Shown in pieces: positions 25,833-34,467 of a DNA stretch of 64,000 bases. The notes below the pieces were generated by a model that saw only the letters and a program-made list of their open reading frames with translations, was not told the DNA's origin and did not search any database. The stretch's first letter is position 1; the number at the start of each line of letters is the position of its first letter. The stretch comes from Arthrobacter liuii (lineage in GTDB: Bacteria; Actinomycetota; Actinomycetes; Actinomycetales; Micrococcaceae), in contig NZ_BMFW01000004.1 in assembly GCF_014639275.1 (NCBI RefSeq), positions 235,638 to 299,637 on the forward strand. Reading direction: 5' to 3'. A program made the position numbers and the translations under genes.

Positions 25833-27550
25833 GAGACCAAGAGATGACAAGTTTAGACATCCACATCGACGAGGCAGACAGCACGGGCATCAAGCCGCTG
25901 CTGGAAATCCGGGACCTGGCCATCACGTTCAAAACCGGCGGCGGGGACGTGCAGGCGGTGCGCAACGCGCACCTGACCATCATGCCCGGCGAAACCGTGG
26001 CGATCGTGGGGGAGTCCGGGTCCGGCAAGTCCACCACGGCGCTGGCGGCCATCGGCCTGCTGCCCAACAACGGACGCGTCTCCGGCGGGCAGATCCTGCT
26101 CAACGGCGAAGATATCGCCGTCGCTTCCGAGCGCCGGATGATCGAGCTGCGCGGCAACAGCATCGGCATGGTCCCGCAGGATCCCATGTCCAACCTGAAC
26201 CCGGTCTGGAAGATCGGCCAGCAGGTGCGGGAGACCCTTAAGGCGAACGGCCGTCCGAGTGGTCCAGACGACGTCGCCAAGGTGCTGTCCCAGGCAGGAC
26301 TCCCCGACGCCCACCGGCGGGCGAAGCAGTATCCGCACGAATTCTCCGGCGGCATGCGGCAGCGCGCCCTGATCTCCATCGGGCTGTCCTGCCAACCACG
26401 GCTGCTCATCGCCGATGAGCCCACCTCCGCCTTGGATGTGACCGTGCAGCGGCAGATCCTGGACCACCTGGAGACCATGACCAAGGACCTTGGCACGTCG
26501 GTCCTGCTGATCACCCACGACCTGGGCCTGGCAGCCGAGCGTGCTGACAAGGTGGTGGTCATGTACCAGGGCCGCGTGGTGGAGTCGGGGCCGTCGCTGG
26601 AACTGCTCCGCAATCCCCAGCACCCCTACACCCGGCGGCTGGTCGAGTCCGCGCCGTCGTTGGCAAGCCGGCGCATCCAGGCAGCCAAGGAGCAGGGCAT
26701 TGAAACGTCCGACCTCCTCGCGCCTGCCGCAGAGCCCGTTGCCGCGGACCACATCCTGAAGATCCAGGACCTCCGCAAGGTATACAAGCTGCGCCAGGGC
26801 ATGGGGAAGTCCTCAGATTTCGCCGCAGTTGACGGCGTCAGCTTCGACGTGATGCGCGGAACCACGACGGCGATTGTCGGCGAGTCCGGTTCGGGCAAGT
26901 CCACGGTGGCAAAAATGGTGCTTCAGCTGGAGAAACCGACCGACGGAAAGATCCTCTTCGACGGCGTGGACACGTCCCTGCTGAAGGCGCGGGAACTCTT
27001 CAAGTTCCGTCGTCGTGTGCAGCCGATTTTCCAGGACCCTTACGGATCCCTGGACCCGATGTACAACATCTTCCGCACCATCGAAGAGCCGTTGCGCGTC
27101 CATAAGATCGGTGATGCCGCGAGCCGGGAGAAGAAGGTCCGCGAGCTGCTGGACCAGGTGGCGCTGCCGCAGTCCACCATGCAGCGGTATCCGAATGAGC
27201 TCTCCGGTGGCCAGCGCCAGCGTATCGCCATCGCGCGGGCCCTGGCGCTTGACCCTGAAGTGATTATCTGTGACGAGGCGGTGTCCGCCCTCGACGTCCT
27301 GGTGCAGGCCCAGGTGCTGAATCTCCTTGCGGAGCTCCAGGCCAACCTCGGACTCACCTACCTTTTCATCACGCACGACCTTGCCGTGGTCCGGCAGATC
27401 GCGGACCACGTCTGCGTGATGGAAAAGGGAAAGCTGGTGGAAACCGGCTCTACGGACAGCGTGTTTGAGTCGCCACAGCAGGACTACACCAAGGCGCTCC
27501 TCAACGCCATCCCCGGCGCGAAGCTGATGCTTCCGCCTGAGGTGGCGTAG
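25829..27550 (+). CDS. Fused dual ABC ATPase of the oligopeptide importer (OppD-OppF-like)
   Basis: This 573-residue protein carries two ATPase domains, which in many bacteria are separate OppD and OppF subunits. Domain 1 has Walker A GESGSGKSTT (about residues 61-70) and signature FSGGMRQRALI. Domain 2 (from about 310) has GESGSGKSTV, signature LSGGQRQRIAIARAL and Walker B VIICDEAVSALD. Each half carries the C-terminal peptide-importer extension (HPYTRRLVESAPSL in the first). The start ATG 25829 overlaps the permease stop by four bases; a second ATG at 25844 is possible. It is the last gene of the operon, followed by a terminator. Confidence 0.93.
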   Translation: MRDQEMTSLDIHIDEADSTGIKPLLEIRDLAITFKTGGGDVQAVRNAHLTIMPGETVAIVGESGSGKSTTALAAIGLLPNNGRVSGGQILLNGEDIAVASERRMIELRGNSIGMVPQDPMSNLNPVWKIGQQVRETLKANGRPSGPDDVAKVLSQAGLPDAHRRAKQYPHEFSGGMRQRALISIGLSCQPRLLIADEPTSALDVTVQRQILDHLETMTKDLGTSVLLITHDLGLAAERADKVVVMYQGRVVESGPSLELLRNPQHPYTRRLVESAPSLASRRIQAAKEQGIETSDLLAPAAEPVAADHILKIQDLRKVYKLRQGMGKSSDFAAVDGVSFDVMRGTTTAIVGESGSGKSTVAKMVLQLEKPTDGKILFDGVDTSLLKARELFKFRRRVQPIFQDPYGSLDPMYNIFRTIEEPLRVHKIGDAASREKKVRELLDQVALPQSTMQRYPNELSGGQRQRIAIARALALDPEVIICDEAVSALDVLVQAQVLNLLAELQANLGLTYLFITHDLAVVRQIADHVCVMEKGKLVETGSTDSVFESPQQDYTKALLNAIPGAKLMLPPEVA

Positions 27551-27568
27551 GCGGAAGTCTTCCGTGAA

Positions 27569-27610
27569 CGGCTGGAGCCGGGACCTTCGGGTCCCGGCTC
27601 CAGCCGTTTT
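27569..27610 (+). terminator. Rho-independent terminator of the peptide importer operon
   Basis: A perfect 17-bp stem (CGGCTGGAGCCGGGACC with its complement) has a stable TTCG tetraloop and is followed by TTTT. It lies 18 bases after the ATPase stop and 53 bases before the convergent SGNH gene. Confidence 0.9.
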
Positions 27611-27663
27611 ACCGCTCCAGCCAATTCCGGCGCGCCTTCCAGGCCCGTCGCTGTTGCGGCCAG

Positions 27664-28571
27664 TCAGTCCCGGAGCGCGCTGTTGCTTCCCGGCACTGCC
27701 GCGAGGGGGCCCTGATCCGCTGCGGGTAGCGGGTCCAGCCCAAGTTCCCGCAGCCTGCGCTCCAGAATCCCGCCCAGGGCCATGCGGCCTTCGGTGTTCA
27801 TGTGGACGGCATCAGCGAGGTCCTTTGCCAGTCCATACCTGGTGAGCCAGTCGCCCACCGAAACAAAGGGAAGTCCGTTGGCTGCTGCCACGCCACTCAG
27901 CAAAGCGTCCACCTCGCTCCGGCGGCCGCCGCCGTCGTTTGCTCCCCGTGCGAGGGTGCCGATCATCGCCACCCGCGTGCCTGGATACCGCGTGCGAAGG
28001 TCGGCGATCAGCCGCCCGGCGTTACCTGCAATCTGTGCGTTGCTTGCACCGCCGGCGGCGTCGTTCCCGCGGCCCTCAACCACAATCAGTGCAGGGGTGC
28101 CGGAGGGGAGCAGCCAATCCCCGCGCTGCAGGGCGTCCACATAGTTGCCCGTGGCACCGTTCGCCGCCACGTAACCGGTGCCGCCGCGGCCGCAGAAGTA
28201 CACATTGTACCCAGCGGCGGCGAGGCCCAGGCGCGGCCAGCCGTCCGGAGGTTCCGACTGCGAATCCCCAATCAGCAGCGCGGTCCTGCTGACGTCCGGC
28301 ACTACTGCCTCAAGCCTTCCATTGCCAGGATTCCGGATCCGGGAAGTGGCTACTACCGCGGTGTTCGCCCCCGCGCTGCCGGGTTGAAGGGCTGCTGCCT
28401 GGCCGTTGACGGCTTGTCCGGCCGCTGCCCGCGACAGTCTGTCGGCGGGAGAGTCGCCGGCAAGTCCGTCGCCGGCGGGTCCCGGGACTCCAACCCCGCG
28501 AGGAGCCCGGACACCACCGCGGCTGCGGCCCACGCGGCGCCACGCAGGGCGCTGGCCTTAGCAGGGGGCAT
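27664..28571 (-). CDS. Secreted SGNH/GDSL hydrolase, apparently frameshifted near its N-terminus
   Basis: The catalytic domain is clear: LLIGDSQSE with the nucleophile Ser, GRGNDAAG as block III, and DAVHMN as the Asp-His block. This gives a GDSL-like esterase or lipase of the cell surface. That frame opens at 28533 without a signal peptide. The other frame begins at ATG 28571, which has a GGAG site seven bases upstream, and reads MPPAKASALRGAAWAAAAVVSGLLAG, a good signal sequence. One missing base (or two extra) between about 28505 and 28445 would join them. That region has C and G runs and a GCCGGCGAC direct repeat. So this is either a frameshifted gene or a sequence error; without the signal peptide the domain would stay cytosolic. 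Confidence 0.65.
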
Positions 28572-28738
28572 CGTTGTCTCCGACGTGCTCAAGAGGTGGG
28601 TGGTTATTCACAGCCATGATGCCACGCCCAGTGATGCGGCAGTGAACTTGGTCACATCGCAGGGCGGGGTGCGTGATGGTGGCATCCCCCGCTCCGGCCT
28701 ACCGGGCCGGAATTTAGGCCAACAAATGGCTCAGCGGC

Positions 28739-28744
28739 TAGAAT
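28739..28744 (+). promoter_or_regulatory. Probable -10 box of typA
   Basis: TAGAAT lies about 98 bases before the typA start, with TTAGGC about 18 bases further upstream as a weak -35. It implies a 5-prime leader of about 90 bases that lacks a clear Shine-Dalgarno site. Confidence 0.5.
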
Positions 28745-28842
28745 AGAGGAAGGCGCCCTGTGCCAAGGGCCTTGTCCGTCGTGCGTTCCAGTTGGAAATG
28801 TCGCGATACAACAGCTGACTCCACTGAATCGAGCCTTTACGC

Positions 28843-30771
28843 ATGTCTGAAACCACCACCAACACTGCGGTAGCCACTGCATCGCGCAGTGACCTGCGCA
28901 ACGTCGCGATCGTGGCCCACGTTGACCATGGCAAGACCACCCTGGTCGACGCCATGCTCAAGCAGACCAACTCCTTTGCCGAGCACAACCACCTTGAAGA
29001 CCGCGTGATGGACTCCGGTGACCTGGAGCGCGAAAAGGGCATCACCATCCTGGCCAAGAACACCACCGTGGCCTACAACGGTCCGTCCTCCAATGGCGAG
29101 ACCATCACCATCAACGTCATCGACACGCCCGGCCACGCCGACTTCGGCGGCGAGGTGGAGCGAGGCCTGTCCATGGTCGACGGCGTTGTCCTCCTCGTTG
29201 ACGCTTCCGAAGGTCCGCTGCCCCAGACCCGCTTCGTGCTCCGCAAGGCCCTCGCCGCGCACCTGCCCGTCATCCTGCTGGTCAACAAGACCGACCGCCC
29301 CGATGCCCGCATCGAGGAAGTCGTCCACGAGTCCATGGACCTCCTCCTGGGCCTTGCCTCGGACCTGGCAGACGAAGTTCCGGACCTGGACCTGGACAAG
29401 ATCCTCGAAGTTCCCGTTGTCTACGCAGCCGCCAAGGTTGGCCGCGCTTCCCTGGAGCAGCCGGCTGACGGCACGGCTCCCGAGAACGAGGACCTGGAAC
29501 CGCTGTTCAAGACCATCATTGAGCACATCCCGGCCCCCACGTACAACCCGGAGGGTGTGCTGCAGGCGCACGTCACCAACCTGGATGCGTCCCCGTTCCT
29601 GGGCCGCCTCGCGCTGCTCCGCATCTACAACGGCACCCTGCGCAAGGGCCAGACCGTTGCGTGGGCACGCGCCAACGGTGAGCTCAAGAACGTTAGGATC
29701 ACCGAACTCCTGGCCACCAAGGCCTTGGACCGTGTTCCTGCCGAGTCCGCCGGTCCCGGTGAGATCGTGGCCGTCGCCGGCATCGAGGACATCACCATTG
29801 GTGAAACCCTGACCGACGCCGAAAACCCGCAGCCGCTGCCGCTGATCACCGTGGACGATCCCGCGATCTCCATGACCATTGGTATCAACACCTCGCCGCT
29901 GGCCGGCAAGGTCAAGGGCGCCAAGGTCACGGCCCGCCAGGTCAAGGACCGCCTGGACAAGGAACTGATCGGTAACGTCTCCATCAAGGTGCTGCCCACC
30001 GAGCGTCCCGACGCCTGGGAAGTCCAGGGCCGTGGCGAACTCGCCCTGGCCATCCTGGTGGAGCAGATGCGCCGCGAAGGCTTCGAGCTGACCGTGGGCA
30101 AGCCGCAGGTTGTCACCAAGATTGTCGATGGCAAGGTCCATGAGCCCATGGAACACATGACCATCGACGTGCCCGAGGAATACCTGGGCGCCGTCACCCA
30201 GCTCATGGCTGCCCGCAAGGGCCGGATGACCAACATGGCCAACCACGGCACCGGCTGGTGCCGCATGGAGTTCATCGTTCCGGCCCGTGGCCTGATCGGA
30301 TTCCGTACCCGGTTCCTCACCGACACGCGCGGTGCAGGCATCGCGGCCTCCATCTCCGAAGGCTACGAGCCGTGGGCCGGCCCCATCGAGTACCGCACCA
30401 ACGGTTCCATGATTGCCGACCGCGCCGGTGTTGTTACCCCGTTCGCCATGATCAACCTGCAGGAACGCGGCTCCTTCTTCGTGAAGCCCACGTCAGAGGT
30501 GTATGAGGGCATGATCGTGGGCGAGAACTCCCGCGCCGACGACATGGACGTCAACATCACTAAGGAAAAGAAGCTCACCAACATGCGTGCCGCTTCCTCG
30601 GACACCTTCGAGAACCTGACCCCGCCGCGCGAGCTCACCCTTGAAGAGTCGCTGGAATTCGCCCGCGAGGACGAGTGTGTCGAGGTGACTCCGGAGGCCA
30701 TCCGTATCCGCAAGGTCATCCTGGATACCAATGAGCGCGCCAAGGCCAACCGCGCCCGCGCCAAGGTCTAA
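28843..30771 (+). CDS. typA: Translational GTPase TypA/BipA
   Basis: This is a ribosome-associated GTPase of 642 residues that aids 50S assembly and stress adaptation. G1 is AHVDHGKTT (residues 25-33), the switch region has RVMDSGDLEREKGITI, G3 is DTPGHADFGGEVER, G4 is NKTDR. EF-G-like domains II, III and V follow, and the BipA-specific C-terminal domain includes MTNMANHGTGWCRMEFIVPARGLIGFRT. Codon use is strongly biased to C-ending codons, as expected for an abundant translation factor. It is monocistronic, with a hairpin after it. Confidence 0.96.
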   Translation: MSETTTNTAVATASRSDLRNVAIVAHVDHGKTTLVDAMLKQTNSFAEHNHLEDRVMDSGDLEREKGITILAKNTTVAYNGPSSNGETITINVIDTPGHADFGGEVERGLSMVDGVVLLVDASEGPLPQTRFVLRKALAAHLPVILLVNKTDRPDARIEEVVHESMDLLLGLASDLADEVPDLDLDKILEVPVVYAAAKVGRASLEQPADGTAPENEDLEPLFKTIIEHIPAPTYNPEGVLQAHVTNLDASPFLGRLALLRIYNGTLRKGQTVAWARANGELKNVRITELLATKALDRVPAESAGPGEIVAVAGIEDITIGETLTDAENPQPLPLITVDDPAISMTIGINTSPLAGKVKGAKVTARQVKDRLDKELIGNVSIKVLPTERPDAWEVQGRGELALAILVEQMRREGFELTVGKPQVVTKIVDGKVHEPMEHMTIDVPEEYLGAVTQLMAARKGRMTNMANHGTGWCRMEFIVPARGLIGFRTRFLTDTRGAGIAASISEGYEPWAGPIEYRTNGSMIADRAGVVTPFAMINLQERGSFFVKPTSEVYEGMIVGENSRADDMDVNITKEKKLTNMRAASSDTFENLTPPRELTLEESLEFAREDECVEVTPEAIRIRKVILDTNERAKANRARAKV

Positions 30772-30801
30772 CAGCGCTGTAGTCCACGCGCAGTAGCCCA
30801 A

Positions 30802-30836
30802 CAGAATGCCACCGGCTCCTTGCCGGTGGCATTCTG
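30802..30836. terminator. Hairpin terminator after typA
   Basis: A perfect 15-bp stem (CAGAATGCCACCGGC with its complement) has a 5-base loop. It sits between typA and the convergent small gene at 30927 and may serve both strands. Confidence 0.8.
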
Positions 30837-30926
30837 CATTCTCCAGGCGCAGTGAAGCCGGGGCTCAGTGCGCTCGAGCAGTCCCGGCGCTGGGAGCCTT
30901 GCCGTCCGCGCGCAGTAAGAGTCCCA

Positions 30927-31166
30927 TTAGGTGCGCGGTGCGCGAGGCGGGGGAGCGGGCGGGACCTCCTTCGCCGCCACCACCAGGTCAAGGGGAATCA
31001 CGACGTCGGCGTGCCGGGTGCGGACGGTGCAGGAACCGGCGTCGCAGGCCAGCAGATGGCCGAGGGCGTCGGTGAGCCCACCTTCGATCCGGTACCGCAC
31101 CACTACCCGGGTGCCGGGCTCAGCCGCGGCAAGGTAGCGGACGGGCGCAGGTACTGGCAGACTCAC
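30927..31166 (-). CDS. Small SH3-like protein, related to the N-terminal domain of Rv0428c-type acetyltransferases
   Basis: This 79-residue protein has GTRVVVRYRIEGGLTDALGHLLACDAGSCTVRTRHADVVIPLDLVVAAKEVPPAP. It looks like the beta-rich SH3-like domain found ahead of the GNAT domain in Rv0428c-type proteins, here standing alone. The proline-rich tail is the point where that domain normally joins the acetyltransferase. A -10 box TAGTAT six bases before the GTG start supports a real, leaderless gene. Function unknown. Confidence 0.7.
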   Translation of the reverse strand: MSLPVPAPVRYLAAAEPGTRVVVRYRIEGGLTDALGHLLACDAGSCTVRTRHADVVIPLDLVVAAKEVPPAPPPRAPRT

Positions 31167-31212
31167 CAGTTCATACTAGGGTGCCGGCTAGGTTCGCGGG
31201 AACGGGCTGGGA

Positions 31213-31223
31213 GATAATAGGCT
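31213..31223 (+). promoter_or_regulatory. Probable -10 region of the fdxA-dapC operon
   Basis: GATAAT (31213-31218) and the overlapping TAGGCT (31218-31223) are both acceptable -10 boxes about 80 bases before the ferredoxin start. The -35 is not clear. Confidence 0.4.
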
Positions 31224-31301
31224 CAGATGTCAACAGTCCGGCCGTGCTGCCGGATGCAAGAGCCGGCGGGAAGCCGGAACCAACGTGGAGAGGCCAGGGA
31301 C

Positions 31302-31628
31302 GTGACGTACGTAATCGCGCAGCCGTGTGTGGATGTTAAGGACAAGGCATGCATCGAGGAATGCCCGGTCGACTGCATCTATGAAGGCGAGCGTTCGCTG
31401 TACATCCATCCGGACGAATGCGTCGACTGCGGCGCATGCGAACCCGTGTGCCCGGTGGAGGCTATCTACTACGAGGATGACACCCCGGAGGAGTGGGCTG
31501 ACTACTACAAGGCCAACGTTGAATTCTTCGATGACCTCGGTTCCCCGGGCGGAGCGGCAAAGATCGGCAACACGGGCAAGGACCACCCGATGATCGCAGC
31601 CCTGCCGCCGCAGAACCAAGACCACTGA
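31302..31628 (+). CDS. fdxA: 7Fe ferredoxin FdxA
   Basis: This 108-residue ferredoxin carries a [3Fe-4S] and a [4Fe-4S] cluster. Cluster ligands appear in VTYVIAQPCVDVKDKACIEECPVDCIYEG (Cys 9, 17, 21, 25) and CVDCGACEPVCPVEAI. It is a small cytosolic electron carrier. The frame extends upstream to 31227, but the GTG at 31302 gives the family start MTYVIAQPC and has GGAGAGG before it. The neighbour dapC starts 14 bases downstream, a conserved actinobacterial pair. Confidence 0.95.
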   Translation: MTYVIAQPCVDVKDKACIEECPVDCIYEGERSLYIHPDECVDCGACEPVCPVEAIYYEDDTPEEWADYYKANVEFFDDLGSPGGAAKIGNTGKDHPMIAALPPQNQDH

Positions 31629-31642
31629 AGCGGACGGGAAAC

Positions 31643-32794
31643 GTGACCGCAGCAGTGAATCCGTTTGGCCTGAACCTGCCCGACTACCCGTGGGAGGCCA
31701 TGGCCCCATACGTGGCCAAGGCCGCCGAGCATCCCGGCGGTGCCGTTAACCTCTCGATTGGCACCCCCGTGGATCCCACGCCGCAGCTGGTCCAGGACGC
31801 ACTGAAAGCGGCCGCAAACGCCCCCGGCTATCCCACGGTCCACGGCACGCCGGCGCTTCGGGAGGCCATCGCCGGCTGGTTCGAACGCCGGCGCGGCGTG
31901 TCGGACCTCGATCCCCGCAACGTCATGCCCACCGTCGGCTCCAAGGAACTCGTTGCGTGGCTCCCGCTGCTGCTGGGCCTCAAGCCCGGAGACGTCGTCG
32001 TACGTCCAAAGGTTGCCTACCCCACGTACGATATTGGCGCTACCCTCGCCGGGGTCACTTCAGTGGCCACGGACAACCTTGACGAACTTGACGACGCCAC
32101 CCGCTCACGCGTCCGCCTCGTCTGGGTCAACTCCCCGGGCAACCCCACCGGCAGTGTCCGGGACGCGGATTCGCTGAAGGCCCTGGTGGTCCAGGCGCGT
32201 GAACTGGGTGCAGTGGTGGCGTCGGACGAATGCTACGCAGAGCTCGGTTGGGGTGACTGGGACGTCCAACGCGGCGGCCAGCGCGTCCCCAGCATCCTCG
32301 ATCCCCGCGTTGCCGGCGGATCGCACAAGGGCTTGCTGGCCGTGTATTCGCTGAGCAAGCAGTCCAACCTGGCGGGCTACCGCGCTGCGTTTGTCGCCGG
32401 GGATCCGGACCTGATGCCCAACCTGGTCAACAGCCGCAAGCACGCAGGCATGATCGTGCCGTACCCGGTCCAGGAAGCCATGCGGGTTGCCCTGGGTGAC
32501 GACACCCACGTCGAGGCCCAGAAAGACCTGTACCGGGGCCGGCGCGAGCGCCTGGTGCCGGCGCTGCTTGACTTCGGCCTGGAGATCAAGGAATCCGACG
32601 CCGGACTGTACCTCTGGTCGACGGCGGGGGAGGGCACGTGGGAAACGGTAGCCCGCCTGGCCGAGCGGGGCATCGTGGTGGGACCGGGAGTCTTCTACGG
32701 AGACGCGGGCAACGGTTATGTCCGGGTTGCCCTGACCGGATCCGATGAGCGGATCGACTCGGCCGTTGCGCGGCTGGCCGGATCCGGCTCCTGA
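31643..32794 (+). CDS. dapC: Succinyldiaminopimelate transaminase DapC
   Basis: This is a PLP aminotransferase of 383 residues in the lysine and diaminopimelate branch, which converts N-succinyl-2-amino-6-ketopimelate to N-succinyl-LL-diaminopimelate. Blocks are NLSIGTPVDPTP, GYPTVHGTPALREAIAGW, NSPGNPTGS and the PLP-lysine region VYSLSKQSNLAGYRAAFVAGD. The GTG start lies just after fdxA and has a weak GGGAAA ahead of it. The pair is conserved in actinobacteria. dapD and dapE, which act before and after this step, lie 5 kb further on. Confidence 0.94.
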   Translation: MTAAVNPFGLNLPDYPWEAMAPYVAKAAEHPGGAVNLSIGTPVDPTPQLVQDALKAAANAPGYPTVHGTPALREAIAGWFERRRGVSDLDPRNVMPTVGSKELVAWLPLLLGLKPGDVVVRPKVAYPTYDIGATLAGVTSVATDNLDELDDATRSRVRLVWVNSPGNPTGSVRDADSLKALVVQARELGAVVASDECYAELGWGDWDVQRGGQRVPSILDPRVAGGSHKGLLAVYSLSKQSNLAGYRAAFVAGDPDLMPNLVNSRKHAGMIVPYPVQEAMRVALGDDTHVEAQKDLYRGRRERLVPALLDFGLEIKESDAGLYLWSTAGEGTWETVARLAERGIVVGPGVFYGDAGNGYVRVALTGSDERIDSAVARLAGSGS

Positions 32795-32824
32795 GGATAC
32801 GTAACAATCCTGTGACTCGCCCCA

Positions 32825-32849
32825 CATCCGGCGCATTTTAGGCCGGATG
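32825..32849 (+). terminator. Hairpin after dapC
   Basis: CATCCGGC pairs with GCCGGATG around a 9-base loop, 31 bases after the dapC stop. It separates the fdxA-dapC operon from gltA. Confidence 0.6.
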
Positions 32850-33032
32850 GGAAGGCCGCGGATTAGTGACACCCGCCAAGGAGCGGTACTTTTTAACTGA
32901 TCAATGGTGGCTTTCTACAAGAAGGCAGCCCGGGTGTTGGAACCTGTCTTCTTCAGGCTCAGTGCGCGCGGCCCACCTGATGTTGGATCAAGCTTTCGAC
33001 AGAGGCCAAAGACGCCTCATGAAGGGGACTCC

Positions 33033-34319
33033 ATGACTGAGACCAACAATGCTGCGACCTTGCTCCACGCAGGTGGCGAGCTGAAGCTCCCGCGCATCCA
33101 GGTTGTTGAAGGGAACGAAGGTTACGACGTCTCCAAGCTGCTCAAGCAGACCGGTGCCGTCACCTTTGACCCCGGCTTCATGAATACCGCAGCAACCACC
33201 TCCGCCATCACCTACATCGATGGCGATGCGGGCATCCTGCGCTACCGCGGATACCCCATCGAGCAGCTGGCCCAGCACTCCAGCTTCCTCGAAGTGTCCT
33301 ACCTGCTGATCTACGGCAACCTGCCCACGCCCACCGAGCTGGACGAGTTCGACCAGAAGATCCGGCGCCACACCCTGCTGCACGAGGAGCTCAAGGGCTT
33401 CTTCGGGGGCTTCCCCCGCGACGCGCACCCCATGCCGGTGCTGTCCTCGGCCGTGTCGGCGCTGTCCACGTTCTACCAGGATTCGCTGGATCCCTTCAAC
33501 GCCGAGCAGGTGGAGGTTTCCACCATCCGCCTTATGGCCAAGCTGCCGGTCATCGCCGCCTACGCGCACAAGAAGTCCATCGGCCAGCCCATGCTCTACC
33601 CGGACAACTCCATGAACCTGGTGGAGAACTTCCTGCGCCTCAGCTTCGGCCTGCCCGCCGAGCAGTACGAGCTGGACCCGGTCATCGTCAAGGCCCTGGA
33701 CCTGCTCCTCATCCTGCACGCGGACCACGAGCAGAACTGCTCTACCTCCACCGTGCGCCTGGTTGGTTCCTCCAACGCCAACCTCTTCGCCTCCGTCTCC
33801 GCCGGCATCAATGCGCTCTTCGGCCCCGCCCATGGTGGCGCCAACGAGGCCGTCCTGAAGATGCTCCGCCAGATCCAGGCCGAGGGCCTCAAGCCCGAGG
33901 ACTACATGGAGAAGGTCAAGAACAAGGAAGACGGAGTCCGCCTCATGGGCTTTGGACACCGCGTCTACAAGAACTACGATCCGCGCGCCAAGATCGTCAA
34001 GGCCACGGCCCACGAGATCCTCAGCAAGCTCGGCGGCAATGACGAACTACTGGACATCGCCATGCGCCTGGAAGAGAAGGCGCTCAGCGATGACTACTTC
34101 ATCCAGCGCAAGCTCTACCCCAACGTGGACTTCTACACAGGCCTGATCTACAAGGCCATGGGCTTCCCCGAGAAGATGTTCACCGTGTTGTTCGCCATCG
34201 GCCGCCTGCCGGGCTGGATTGCCCAGTGGCGCGAAATGATCAGCGACCCGAACACCAAGATCGGCCGCCCGCGCCAGCTGTACATCGGCGAGCCCGAGCG
34301 GGACTACCCGGCCCGCTGA
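33033..34319 (+). CDS. gltA: Citrate synthase
   Basis: This 428-residue enzyme condenses acetyl-CoA and oxaloacetate and is the entry point of the citric acid cycle. Conserved blocks are ILRYRGYPIEQLA, LILHADHEQNCSTSTVRLVGSS with the active-site His, GFGHRVYKNYDPRA with the second His, and PNVDFYTG with the catalytic Asp. It is of the hexameric type by length. The frame runs upstream to 32904, but ATG 33033 is preceded by GAAGGGG and gives the usual start. Codon use is highly biased, in keeping with strong expression. Confidence 0.96.
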   Translation: MTETNNAATLLHAGGELKLPRIQVVEGNEGYDVSKLLKQTGAVTFDPGFMNTAATTSAITYIDGDAGILRYRGYPIEQLAQHSSFLEVSYLLIYGNLPTPTELDEFDQKIRRHTLLHEELKGFFGGFPRDAHPMPVLSSAVSALSTFYQDSLDPFNAEQVEVSTIRLMAKLPVIAAYAHKKSIGQPMLYPDNSMNLVENFLRLSFGLPAEQYELDPVIVKALDLLLILHADHEQNCSTSTVRLVGSSNANLFASVSAGINALFGPAHGGANEAVLKMLRQIQAEGLKPEDYMEKVKNKEDGVRLMGFGHRVYKNYDPRAKIVKATAHEILSKLGGNDELLDIAMRLEEKALSDDYFIQRKLYPNVDFYTGLIYKAMGFPEKMFTVLFAIGRLPGWIAQWREMISDPNTKIGRPRQLYIGEPERDYPAR

Positions 34320-34347
34320 TCGCGGTTCAACCAAGGCATTACGACGG

Positions 34348-34378
34348 CGGCCGCCCACCTTCCGTAGGTGGGCGGCCG
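34348..34378. terminator. Terminator after gltA
   Basis: A perfect 13-bp stem (CGGCCGCCCACCT with its complement) around TCCGT is followed by TTTCGCGTTT. It lies 29 bases after the gltA stop. Confidence 0.85.
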
Positions 34379-34396
34379 TTTCGCGTTTAATGACCA

Positions 34397-34454
34397 TCGA
34401 CTGCTGAGTAACTGCCGTTTTGAGTGATCAAAACGGCAGTTGCGGAGCAATCGA
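34397..34454. repeat. Palindromic intergenic repeat, copy 1
   Basis: Two 25-base arms face each other around the 8-base loop GAGTGATC. The inner 11 bases, ACTGCCGTTTT and complement, pair perfectly; the outer parts have four mismatches. It sits between the convergent genes gltA and galE. A related element is at 56236-56299. Confidence 0.7.
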
Positions 34455-34467
34455 CGGGGGAGGGGGG

